Shown piece by piece: positions 35,938-46,591 of a stretch of 64,000 nt of DNA; positions within the stretch are counted from its first letter, which is position 1, and each line of letters starts with the position of its first letter. The stretch is from Larix kaempferi (taxonomy: Eukaryota > Streptophyta > Pinopsida > Pinales > Pinaceae). Both the position numbers and the translations under genes were made by a program. The notes beneath the pieces are model-generated. The model ran no database searches. It was not told the origin of the DNA and saw nothing but the letters and a program-made list of their open reading frames with translations. Where the stretch lies: positions 7,688,001 through 7,752,000 of the forward strand of contig BSBM01000186.1 of NCBI GenBank assembly GCA_027924585.1, written 5' to 3'.

Positions 35938-36903
35938 TTTCTTGGGCTTGCTGGGTGAAATTTCTGCCAAAAATTTTTTCTGCATCTATTACAGCTTCAG
36001 ATCTGGGAATAATCGCTATCTACTTAACTATGGGAAGTACTTGGGCATAAGCCCTAAAACTCATTGTGAGGAGTACCACAGGAACCCCAAAGTAGCTGGC
36101 CCATTGAGAGGACCTACCAGCGAAAAGGGCAATAATCCCTACCTGATTAACTAGTTCCCATCCATGAGGTAAACCAAGAGCTGTCGTTTGTGGCAAAGTG
36201 GTTATATGTTTTACCTGAGCCATGGAGTGAGGGGTACTGCCCCAATACGCAAGCCGTCAGACAACATTGGTGGCCGAGTGAAACCCCTGAACTGTTAGGA
36301 GGCCGCACATACCTGGGGTCCATATCTGTTTTCAACTTAACTGTTTTCGATCACTTCTGCTCCATTTCAGATCCAGCCATTTCATATCTATTTTAGATCT
36401 AGCTGTTTTCGATCCATCAGGCGCCATTTCGGATCCCTCTATTTCCGATCACTTTTGCACCATTGCCGATCTATCTATTTTAGATCCCTTTGTTTCCCTT
36501 GAAACTTCCCTGACACCCCTATCATCCCATTTTGCATATTTCATTCTTGAGGACCCTATCCCAAATTCCACTTTCCAAAGCCATAAATCCCACATTTGTC
36601 TATTTTTAGGGTTTGCCAGAACTCCTTCGATTTTCACCCAATCGCCCTCAAATTTCACCACAGAGTTCCTTTCTTAATTCTACTTCTTTGTCCCTCTTTG
36701 ACAATTTTTTGCATTCTTTCCCCCCGTTTCTGAAATCCCCATTTTTTACTTCCATGTCCATCAGAAAGTGTCCATAACCTAGTCAAACCCTAATTACTGA
36801 TCCGAGTTTTTTCCAAATCCAAATTTCCCTTTACTAAATAAGCTTTTGTTTGTGTTTTTCTATCCATTCCCCCCCCCAAAAAAAAGAAAAAATCCTGGTT
36901 ATG
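35938..36903 (+). other. Element B untranslated leader
   Basis: Aligns with the leader of element A. A run of C's followed by A's (36870-36892) is a local difference. No gene. Confidence 0.7.
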
Positions 36904-37860
36904 GTTGTCACCCGCGCAGGAGCAAACACCATGGAGGAAGCACTTGCAGCCATCCAAACCAAACTCCAAGATCTAGATGAAAAATTTCTCAGCCTCCATC
37001 TTCAACATCCATCCATGAACAATAACCGACAGCAAGAATCTTTTGCAGCCAATGGGTTCTCTTCTTCCAGCAATTCCCGTGGTCTGAAGCTTGAATTTCC
37101 TCGCTTCAATGGTACAGATCCTACAGGATGGATATATCGTGCAGAATAGTATTTCAGTCTGCATAATACTTTTGATGTCCAAAAAGTTCCACTTGCATCC
37201 TTTCATTTGGAATAGGAAGCCCTTCAATGGTACCGTTGGTACATCAAGGCTCATGACGAGCCAAAATGGACAGATTTTTGCCAACTCCTTTTGCAATGAT
37301 TTGGTCCTAGTGCTTTTGATGACTTCACCGGAGCGCTCACTAAACTTCGTCAAAGTGGCATTGTGAGAGAGTATCAGATAGAATTTGAGAAACTAGCCAA
37401 TCACATAGAAGGATTGTCTGATGAATTCTACAGGAGTTGTTTTATCAGTGGTCTTAAGGATGAAATTCTGTCGGAGGTTAAAATGTTCTATCCTTACACA
37501 ATGATGGAAGTCCTAGGGTTGGCTAAGTTGGTAGAAGACAATATTGCAGCCCAATAGCGCTCCAAACCCACTTTTGTTCCCTTTTGAAATATGGTTTATC
37601 AACGACCTCCCATCCCGCGAGCTCCTCGACCAACTCCTATCAAGCATCTGTCTGAAACAGAAATGCAGGCACGCAGAGAAAAAGATCTTTGTTATAATTG
37701 TGATGATAAATTCACTCGGGGATATAGATGTGTTCAACAAAAGCTCTATCTCTTGGATATGGATTCTCTACCTGCCTCTACAATTGGTGAAGAAACTCTA
37801 GATACAATGGATGATCAGGTTGACATTCAGGAGCTGCCTATTTACCCCCCATCTTAGAAT
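36904..37860 (+). pseudogene. Element B gag, several stops
   Basis: Begins with VVTRAGANTMEEALAAIQ, as in element A. The gag core (FPRFNGTDPTGWIYRAE) is cut by stops at about 37147, 37213 and 37297. It reads again as LANHIEGLSDEFYRSCF, and the zinc knuckle CYNCDDKFTRGYRC lies at about 37690-37731. In that knuckle a Tyr replaces the His expected after Gly, which should weaken zinc binding. It cannot make intact Gag. Confidence 0.8.
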
Positions 37861-37914
37861 TAACAACCAGAGATATCTCTCCATGCTTTATCCGGCGTCA
37901 CCATCCCCCAAACA

Positions 37915-38238
37915 ATGTGGGTCAGGGGTTACTTCAAGAAGCTCCCTTTTACAATACTCATTGATTCTGGTAGCACTCATAACTTCATTGACCCTCAGAT
38001 CGCCAAACATGCTAATTGTTTTGTCTATCCTTGCTCCAACTTTGAAGTCATGGTTGCCAAAGGGGGCACCTTACCTTGCAAGGGGAAGTGTCACAATGTG
38101 CGTATCTCTCTAGAATATTATAACATGCACTCTGACATGTTTTCCTTGTCCCTAGGCATATGTGATGTGGTTTTGGGCATTCAATGGTTACGCACACTTG
38201 GCCCCATATTATGGGATTTTGCTAAACTTTGGATGTAG
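37915..38238 (+). pseudogene. Element B protease
   Basis: 107-residue frame with the active site ILIDSGSTHNFIDP and the later strand CDVVLGIQWLRTLGPI, which are intact. A stop at 38236 separates it from the following pieces. It aligns with the element A protease across its whole length. Confidence 0.8.
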
Positions 38239-38373
38239 TTTTCAGTCAATAGGAAACAACACAAATTTAAGGGATTACAACAAGGGTCTCTCCCTATCAT
38301 CAGTTCACATTGCCTAAAAAAGATCCTTAAGAATAATTTCCATGGTGTCATCGCTCAACTCCATTCCATTCAG

Positions 38374-39168
38374 ATGCACCCATCAACGGTCTCCCCTACA
38401 TCCTTGGATAGATCTGTAGGTGTCCTTGTTGAACCAGTGGGCTTGTCACCTTCAAGAGACCTTTCCGACAAGAATTTAGCCGCATCTACATCTGAGAAGG
38501 AAATGATGGCTATTTTGCATGCAGTACAGAAGTGGCAACCACACCTATTAGGGAATTATTTATGCATCAAGACTGATCTCCAGAGTTTAGAAAATTTCCT
38601 GGAACAATGGGTCTCCTCCCTAGCACACCTGAAATGGGTTATCCAACTCATGGGTTATGCCTATGTGATCACATACAAGAAGGGTAAGGACAATATGGTG
38701 GAAGATGCTCCTTCTCGCACATTTGATGACCCAGTTTCTCTTACAGCTATTTCTGTACTTGTCCCAAATTGGTTGCAATCTATTCAACAGGGCTATCTCT
38801 TCTACGAACTCCATGCTTCTTCATCAACAGGGCACTCTAGGTTCCTCAAAATGTATGACTGGGAACAATGTAAGCTCTTTTGGCAGGGATTGAAAATGAC
38901 AATTCAACATATGGTGGCTGACTGTGAAACGACACTCCTTTCGGGACTGCTCGAACCCATGCCCATCCCTACACAGATTTGGACAACTATTTCTATGGAT
39001 TTCCTAGAATCATTGGAGTGGTACAATACCACATCTAAAAGGACACCATATGAAGTAGTATATGGACAGGAACCACCAGTTCTTCTTCCATACACCCTCA
39101 GTAGCTCCCTAGTTCAAGCAATTGACTCAGTTCTTCGAAATTGTGATCAGATTCTTCTCATTCTGTAG
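38374..39168 (+). pseudogene. Element B fused RNase H and integrase remnants (RT deleted)
   Basis: A 264-residue open frame made of non-adjacent pol pieces. The linker before RT (LVEPVGLSPSR) runs straight into the middle of RNase H (DKNLAASTSEKEMMAILHAV, TDLQSLENFLEQ, YKKGKDNMVEDAPSRTF), so the whole RT is absent, with a junction near 38447-38460. Part of the integrase N-terminal region follows, up to WTTISMDFLES. A second junction near 39015 joins to LEWYNTTSKRTPYEVVYGQ from beyond the catalytic core. The frame is open across both junctions. I doubt it is functional; it may be chance or recent deletion. Confidence 0.75.
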
Positions 39169-39406
39169 GACAATCTTCACATGGCAAGAATTTGACTGAA
39201 ACAACAAGTTGATCAGCACCATTTTTAGCATACTTTTCATGCAAATGATATGGTTCTTCTTCATCTACAGCATTCCAAGCAACCCTCTCTAAAACTCAAG
39301 AGGCGTTAGTGGCCCGGAATGCAACCCGAGGATGCTACAAGGGAACCACTCCTTCAGATTCTGCATCAATTTCCACATCTAAAGCTTTGAGGACAAAGCT
39401 TTTTCT

Positions 39407-39419
39407 AAGGGAGACGGGA
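39407..39419 (+). other. Element B polypurine tract
   Basis: AAGGGAGACGGGA directly before the 3' LTR; the usual primer for plus-strand synthesis. Confidence 0.85.
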
Positions 39420-39823
39420 TGTTAGGAACCCATGTCAACCCTTCTATTTACTTTGTTACTATGTTGTTGTTGGATGCATATGCTTTGTAAGTCGTCCTGT
39501 AGTATTTGTTGATCCATAGTTTGTCTTATTATTGTTGGATACAATGCTTTGTAAGTCATCCCGTAGTAATTGTTGATCCATATTTTGTATTGGCCCATGG
39601 TTTGTATTGACACATGGTGTTGACCAATGGTATTGGCGCCTATAATTAGTATATAAGTTTGTGTTGAGACCAATGAAGGTACTGTGAAGTTATTTGTATT
39701 GATCTTGCTCAAAGGAGGTTGCCTCCTCGAAGTGGCCTGTGATCAACATAAAAGTTATTATGAGTTCTGTTATTTCTGCTATCTCATGTGTTTTAATTAA
39801 TTAATTATTGCAGGTTCTCCACA
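39420..39823 (+). repeat. Element B 3' LTR
   Basis: 404 bp, TGTTAGG...CACA, followed by the target duplication TCTTA (39824-39828). It differs from the 5' LTR at scattered sites and by small indels, so B is older than D. Confidence 0.92.
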
Positions 39824-39828
39824 TCTTA

Positions 39829-42113
39829 ATTCAACTGCGTTCTTTTCTATCCTAATCAATGGGCACCCGTCTAATGTTTTCAAGCCTACGAGGGGCATAC
39901 GACAAGAGGACCCCCTTTCTCCCTTTCTCTTTGTGATCATGACTGAAGGTCTTGGCATGCTTATTTCGCATTTTGTTGATCAAGGGAAAATCAAAGGTCT
40001 TAAATTCCCACCATATGATAAGTCTATAACACATCAACAGTTTGTGGACGACACTCTCCTGATGGGTCATTCTTCTGTTCAGGAAGCTAGACAAATTAAG
40101 AAGGCATTGAATATCTTCTTAAGAGCTTTGGGGCTTACATTGAATATGGACAAATCCTTGATTTTCTTCTTTAATACTTCGCCTACTAGCTAAAGGAACA
40201 TAGTTAGGATTTTAGCTTTAACTAAGAACTCCCTTCCAACCAAATACATGGTTTCTCCCTTGTCTGATGCTATCCTTAAGAAGACTTCTTGGGAAGAACT
40301 CTTAAGTAAAATGAGGGAGAAACTCTAAAATTGGACGTTTCGAGCTTTAAACTTACTGGGACGTGTTATTCTTGTTAAAAATGTTCTTCAGGAAATGCCT
40401 CTATACCTCTTTTCTGTCCTCTCGGATCCTAAATATGTCCTGAGGGAGATCAGAAATATAGAATGTTCTTTCCTTTGGGGAGGCACTATGGAACATAAAA
40501 AATGGCCCCTGGTGGCTTGGGAGACTCTGTGTACGTCAAAACCTGAAGAAGGTCTTGGACTCCGAGATCGTGAGAAGATGAGCATTGTTTGTGGAGAAAA
40601 GATTTGGTGGAGGTGGCTCAATCATACGAACGAGCAATGGGCCAGTTTCTGGGGCATGAAATATGCTCATAATATTGAAAATGAGGACTGGGTTAGGATG
40701 GATGGGCCGAAACAGGGGTCACACATTTGGAACATGGCTAGAAAGGGATGTGACCTGATAAGAAAACACAGTGTTTGGGAGTTCAAACAAGGATCATCAT
40801 CTAATCTGTGGTCAGATGCATGGGAACAAGAACAACCCCTTCTAACTTTGGTGAATGATATCCCTCCAGATTCACTGGTTTTTAACCATGATTGGAAGAT
40901 GATTACGTGCTATTGGCAGGAGGAACCGAATGATCGAGGGTTTCGGGTATGGAAGTCTCTGATTTGGTGGATGGAGACATATGGGGAGGAAATTGGCAAA
41001 TGCATCCATGAAACTTTGCAACAGCGACAAATCAAATTTTAGTTGGGTTTGGACCTGCTGCGCTGGGGGCATCGGCCGAAAGGTATGTTCACCATGAAAG
41101 AGGCTTATTACATTCAGGGTGGTCATGATACGCCTATTGCTGATAAGATTTGGAAGCGCCTTTGGGATGCTAAAATCTAGCCTAAAATTACTCTCTTCAT
41201 TTGGCTAGTGCTGAAAGGGAAGATTTTAATGTGGGATAACCTTACGAAGCGGGGATTTGAGGGACCCTCATATTGCATTCTATGTTGAAAGCATGGGGAA
41301 ACAATTTCACACCTTCTTGACTAGTGCAGCTTCTCCTCGGAACTATGGGATAAGGGCGCTATGATCTTCCATATGAAAGATAGAATACAAATTGACTTGA
41401 CAGCTTCAATTAAGGGCTGGAGAAAGGATCCTTTCCAGGGGAGAATCCTGAACAGAATCTGGGAACTATTCCCTGGTTTTCTTATCTGGGATGTGTGGAA
41501 GGAACATAATCAAAGAATTTTCAGAGGGAAAATTCAGAACTGTACTATTATTTGGAACCAAATTCAACTTGGTATTATAGAGACTCTACAATTAGCTTAG
41601 TGGAATGAGAAGGATCTGAAATTACCAGTAATTGAAGTAAATATTCGGAAGAATTGGGGCATTGGGGCGTCACCTAACTATATTGGGCATAGTCATCCTC
41701 TGAGAACTTCCCTGGAAAGCCTGGTGGCTTGGTCTACACCTTTACCTAGTTGGCTTAAGCACAACTTTGATGGCGCATCAAAGGGTAATCCTGGGAATGC
41801 TGGCTATGGTGGGGTTGTGCGGGATGACAAAGAAAGTGTCTTGTTTAGCTATTATGTTCATCTGGGCCTTGATACCAATAATGCGGATGAATTCGAGGTA
41901 ATGATAAAGGGTTTAATCATGGTCGCTCTTCGTGGCATTACAAGTCTCCACGTGGAGGGGGACTCCAAATTAATTATCCAGCCTGCCACTAGGTTGGCTA
42001 ATGGGACACGGGAGGCTAAGTTGGTGCCTACTTGGAGGTTAACATGGAGCATGACATGCTTAGAAAACATTATTAAAACGATGACCTATTCCACCTTTTA
42101 CCACATTCGATAG
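39829..42113 (+). pseudogene. LINE ORF2 part 2: second half of RT, zf-RVT, RNase H
   Basis: After element B the frame resumes with FFSILINGHPSNVFKPTRGI and DPLSPFLFVIMTEGL. The RT active box is QQFVDDTLLMG. Further on come a region rich in Trp (WSLWGG-type, 40395-41042), the zf-RVT stretch (about 41090-41340: PKITLFIWLVLKGKILMWD and Cys/His pairs with stops), and an RNase H (HNFDGASKGNPGNAGYGGVV, NNADEFEVMIKGL, LHVEGDSKLII). After a stop at 42111 the last conserved part (ANCLADVLPN) follows. Stops occur near 40191, 40327, 41041 and 41598. RNase H at the C-terminus is a known feature of many plant L1 elements. Confidence 0.85.
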
Positions 42114-42437
42114 AGTGCAAACTGCTTAGCTGACGTGCTTCCAAACTAGGGTGCTAGTTGCAGTAATGAGGGATGGGGTGGCGATGCCCTCAACATGCCA
42201 ATGAGCACGTGTCGAGTTAGATGTCTTCAAATTGTTGAAAGCGACATGTGTTAGATGGGCGAGATTGCTGGGAGTCCTTTGACGTAATGTCAAGTGATGG
42301 TTTTTAATAGATGGGATACTCGGGACGACAGGAGTTATGAGTGATCTTTTGTGACTCCTTCAGGATATTTAACTACATGTCCTTCCTTGTATGAGTTTTC
42401 TAGGAGGACATTGATGATTTGAGATCTGAAGTGTGGG

Positions 42438-43301
42438 ATGGAGACTCGTAATCTATTCCCCATGATTTGGATGAAGGTTGATGATCAAAGTGATGATGTT
42501 ATGATGTTTTCCAAGGACGAAGAGCATTATTGCAGAGCTGGGACAATTATGGGGAATTTAATGGTGGTTAGTGGCGAAGGGCCTTTAAATTACCTCTATC
42601 GGGTTGGCTCTCGACACTTTTGTGACTTGTCTGAGAAGGAGTGTGTCTTGTTGAGTTTATTTGTGTTTTCCTGTGGTGGTGAGAGTGAGCAGTTATTTGT
42701 GGAGAGAATGCCTTTGAGGGGTCGCCCTGATCGTAGAGGTAAGAGTATCCAGGGTGAACCTAGTAATCCTTCCCGGGATGTTGAACTCGTAACTACCGCT
42801 AGTCAGGAGCAGTGGCGAGCGGCCACGACCGCGGTGTTTCTTCGTCGTCTTTTTCCTGAGCAACTGCAAAGCGATATAAAGCAGATGGAAGGCCATTTAT
42901 GGAGGATGGTGGGAGAACAGGAATTGCCACCTGAGTCAGTGGCTATGGAGGACTAGATCCATGATCCATGTCACACCAGAGGATGTATAGCTCTTTATAA
43001 TAGAGTGGTGGTCATGCTCTGGGTCACGAAAACTCTCATTGCTCAGACACAGGCGGCTCGGGTGGACAATCTGGCGGAGTCCCAACGATTGAAAAAACTG
43101 GAGGAGAACTGTAAGGAGCATGCTGATGAGACCCATTGGATACATATGGAGATGGATGCCATTACCGGGGAATTGGGTATCTCTTTCTTAACTCGCCCCA
43201 ATAAAGTTGATAATCCAAAGGTTATTGATCTCCGAGGCAAGGCTAGTGAGATGGATGACACGCCGGTCATTAACATTGAAGATGATCAGGGACCTGTGTG
43301 A
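42438..43301 (+). pseudogene. Unrecognised extra reading frame in the LINE 3' region
   Basis: About 287 codons in one frame, interrupted by a single TAG at about 42954-42956. The first part (172 residues) starts METRNLFPMIWMKVDD and has a Cys/Phe-rich centre followed by a basic stretch (MPLRGRPDRRGKSIQ). The second part looks helical and could form a coiled coil (LAESQRLKKLEENCKEHADE). It ends in an acidic tail (PVINIEDDQGPV). It lies after RNase H and before the T-rich 3' UTR, within the LINE boundaries. I do not recognise it. It could be a third LINE ORF, a captured host exon, or a long frame by chance. Confidence 0.45.
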
Positions 43302-43784
43302 TGACTCTATGGATGTGCCGATGAGCTCGGTCGCCTCAATACTACTTTAGTTCCTGAAGAATACGTTCTGTCCTGATGCTGGTGGTGACTCTTGATGTTT
43401 TGGTGGTGTTTAGACCTTTGTCTGGGTTTTGTAAGTGGACATACGGCTGGCTTTTACTTTAGCCCCTACTTTGTTAGTCTGTTTTGGCTTCTATTTAGAG
43501 TCTTACGGATTATGGGTATGGGATTACCTCTTGGGAAGGCATGTTATCTTGGCATACTTCAGTGTATTGGGTTTTGTAATGCCTGCTCTCTTGGCTTACA
43601 TTGTTTTCAGTCTATTAATAGCTTCCTGTAGATGATTTATCGATGGTCTCGTTCTTTTAGCTATGTTCTGGATTGTAATACTTGATCTCTCGTTTTGTGT
43701 ATGGGATTATGTTGATCATAAGAGTTTAGATTGTTGTGGTGGCTACTTAAGCACCATGACTATTGTAAAGATGTATATTGTAAC
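43302..43784 (+). other. LINE 3' untranslated region (continues at 57838-57887)
   Basis: T-rich non-coding DNA. It is interrupted by element D with a TTTGG duplication at 43785-43789 and 57833-57837. It resumes at 57838 and ends in a T-run and the final A-run. Confidence 0.8.
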
Positions 43785-43789
43785 TTTGG

Positions 43790-46552
43790 TGTAGTGCTCT
43801 GGTTTTTACAGCAGAGCACTGTGTAAAATTTCAGGTTTAATTTTCTACGTTTTAAACTTTATCAGTTTATGGAAGTGAATTTCTAAGAATTTCTATGTGC
43901 CGAAATAATATTTAGTGTACTGTGGTGTTTTAACTAACCTTACATTCGAAATTTGAGATAAACAAACATATCGTTATTTTCTTTTCAACAGCATAAGAAT
44001 AGGTTTCACAACTTAGTAAATCAGTAAATAGCAGTAAATCAGTAAATAGTAAGTTTGCATGTTTACAGTAAGATTTAGCATAATAGTAAATAACGGAAAT
44101 TACATGATGCTGATGCTAACCGTAAGTTGTAGCAGGTTGTGTAACCCCTTAGACAGCCAAACTGAAGTGTCCACCCTACCGACCAGCTATAATCTTGCTG
44201 GCCCTTGGAAATCAAAGGATTTTCAAGCCCCCGAGCCCACAATCCGATAATCCCGAGAGCAGTCTTTCCTTCTGTTCTCAAAATCCTTCTGTTCTCCAAT
44301 CGAACTTTCTGTCCTCCCAACTTCTGTTCTCCAAACTTCTTTTCTCTCCCATAAAAAAAACCTCCCCTTTCTCCAAGCTCTCCCCCTCTATATAATTTCC
44401 CTTCCTCGAGAATATCTTGGGCTTACTCCACCGCCCCAAAATCCCCTTCTCGAGCCCCTCAACACTTACTCCTATCACCAGTTCATTTATACACGGTTCT
44501 TTATAAAAATGTATAATTAATTACTCTCATGGAAAAGTTAGTTGGTTTTGGATTGACGGTCGTAAGTATTTGTTACGGTGGGGATTAACACCCAAAGGTT
44601 ATCCATTCGAAACAAGCTTCATTGAATACAAGTCTATCCGCCATCCTTGATATTTTAATGTTATTAATGTGATTAGTAAAATATTATATAATTAGTTGCC
44701 CCCTTGTCAACTTGGACATGATGTGTCTTAATGATCCACCTTATCCGTCGAGACTACTTAGCTTGAGGTTTAAATTCCAAGATTAACATTGAATAATTAA
44801 ATATCCATTTTCCATCACATCACGTTTATTCCAAAAATGATTATCTTATTATGGCTAACTTTTGAAATGGAATTAATCACACAATTTTAATTTATAAATC
44901 AATATTTTAAATCTTACTTATATTGCAATTGTTACGATAGGGATATAAATGTTGCTGGAATATTATTAATTAAGTAATAATAATAATTAGATCACCATTT
45001 ATTAATTAATAATAATAATTAAATCACCATTTAACAATAATAAAAGGTGAATTAATCATAGTATTCTTAATTATTTGTTTATCACATGAGTACCCTATCA
45101 TCAACATAGCATCCTTGTTCTTATAAACAAAGCACTTGTGAGGGCTTAAACAATTTTACTAATTAATTAGACACTATCATTACCCTATTCACAACAGTTC
45201 TTCTATGACAATGTTAACTGACGACACTTGTCTTAGTTTATTATTACAATGTTTTCATATAATTACTAATTCACTTATTTACACATTGACAACCTAACCA
45301 TTCATTACCTAAGTTGATTGATGTATCCTTAACTGATTAATCTATGACATTTATACTACTATTCAAGCATGACAAGTATGTTATACACCAGTAATATTGT
45401 ACACGTACAAGGTGTGCATGCATGGCCAGTGTATGCACATGTCGGACATGTACTATAAACAAACCCCATTCCGCCTATGCATACTTGCTAACTAACAATA
45501 GTATCTACCCCCATGCAGAAGAGCAAGCATAATCTATAGTATAATTACTTTAACATCGTTGGTTATTTAACAGTTAACCCTTTACGATTTAACATCATTG
45601 TCTTTATGTTTACATTAGTTTAATCAATCAAGTACAGGAAGGGTGCCTACTTCCACTAACTCGGAATCAAGGAATACTAAACCCCCAACAGTGCTAACTA
45701 ACACATCCTCCCATCATAACCTATGTCCAGCATCCTCCCTATCCTTCCTCTGCTAGTACAACAGTGGATGTCGGACTCACCGATCTGACCACATAGAACT
45801 TGAGAGCGATAGCGTCGGCTGAACAGCGGACCTATCCTCCCCTAGCAGGCATCCGACAATCGTCATCACAACAACATGGGGAGCGTGTCTCAGCACGGCC
45901 CTCCCACGACCTCGGGTCTCATGGAAACATAGGGTGGGAAAAACATCCATCCCTCTCAACATACTGGGCCTACGCCCTTATCAACTCATACTTGCTGCTA
46001 TCGGGATTATCAGTTTGTGTTATCGTATCCTCATTTTGGCTGCTAAGGTTTGCTATATGAACATGTTTTTCCTTTCCAATATATATCAGATCAAGTAACT
46101 GGCTATCCCATAGCCCCTGTGTCCTGTAGGTTAGTGTTTTGCAAAATACAATTTATAGAAAGCATTTTCCCTTGATCGCCAATTGATCCATGTTATCATT
46201 TTATTTCATGTAACTTTTTAGCTCATCATAGATGCGTATGACATATAACATTTCAGCAATTCATATAAGAAGATGGTATCCACGTACCGAATCATACATT
46301 TCACATTTCATTAAGGAAAACATATAAACATATACTGCAATTGTAAAATAAGGAAATCATATGATAATCATGACATCATAACTGCATAACATAGTAACAT
46401 CATAATCATGGTGAAATCATAAGACAGAGTAACATCATATAATGAGGTCCAATATAGTTTACTCAGTCGAGCTGAGTTCGACAAAATATATAAGAAGTAA
46501 AGTATGGTGTGTCTAACTAATAAATATGCCGAATCAAAATATGGGCATTACA
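43790..46552 (-). repeat. Element D 3' LTR
   Basis: 2763 bp; in element direction it starts TGTAATGCCC and ends CTACA. Small open frames inside (for example at 45777-46060) are repeated at the same offset in the other LTR and are not genes. Confidence 0.96.
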
Positions 46553-46566
46553 TACACCCACCCTTC
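46553..46566 (-). other. Element D polypurine tract
   Basis: GAAGGGTGGGTGTA on the minus strand, directly before the 3' LTR. It is identical to the tract of element E at 26312-26325. Confidence 0.88.
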
Positions 46567-46591
46567 GGGAAACTTCGTCCCGAAGTTATGG

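Larger units (their letters stand above)
35517..39823 (+). mobile_element. Element B: internally deleted Ty3/Gypsy element
   Basis: 4307 bp with 5' LTR (35517-35921), primer binding site, gag, protease, fused pieces of RNase H and integrase, polypurine tract and 3' LTR (39420-39823). The target duplication TCTTA lies at 35512-35516 and 39824-39828. It is the same family as element A. Reverse transcriptase and the integrase catalytic core are missing, so if it moved in this form it needed enzymes from a relative. Confidence 0.93.

Noticed and set aside
43392-43635. Overlapping hydrophobic frames after the LINE extra ORF
   Set aside because: T-rich 3' UTR composition explains the Phe/Leu/Cys content, and no motif is present.
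45777-46060. Small frames conserved between 45777-46060 and 57057-57340, and in the LTR of E
   Set aside because: They lie inside the LTRs and are conserved only because the LTRs are copies; the related frames in E's LTR are on the opposite strand relative to the window, as expected from element orientation.
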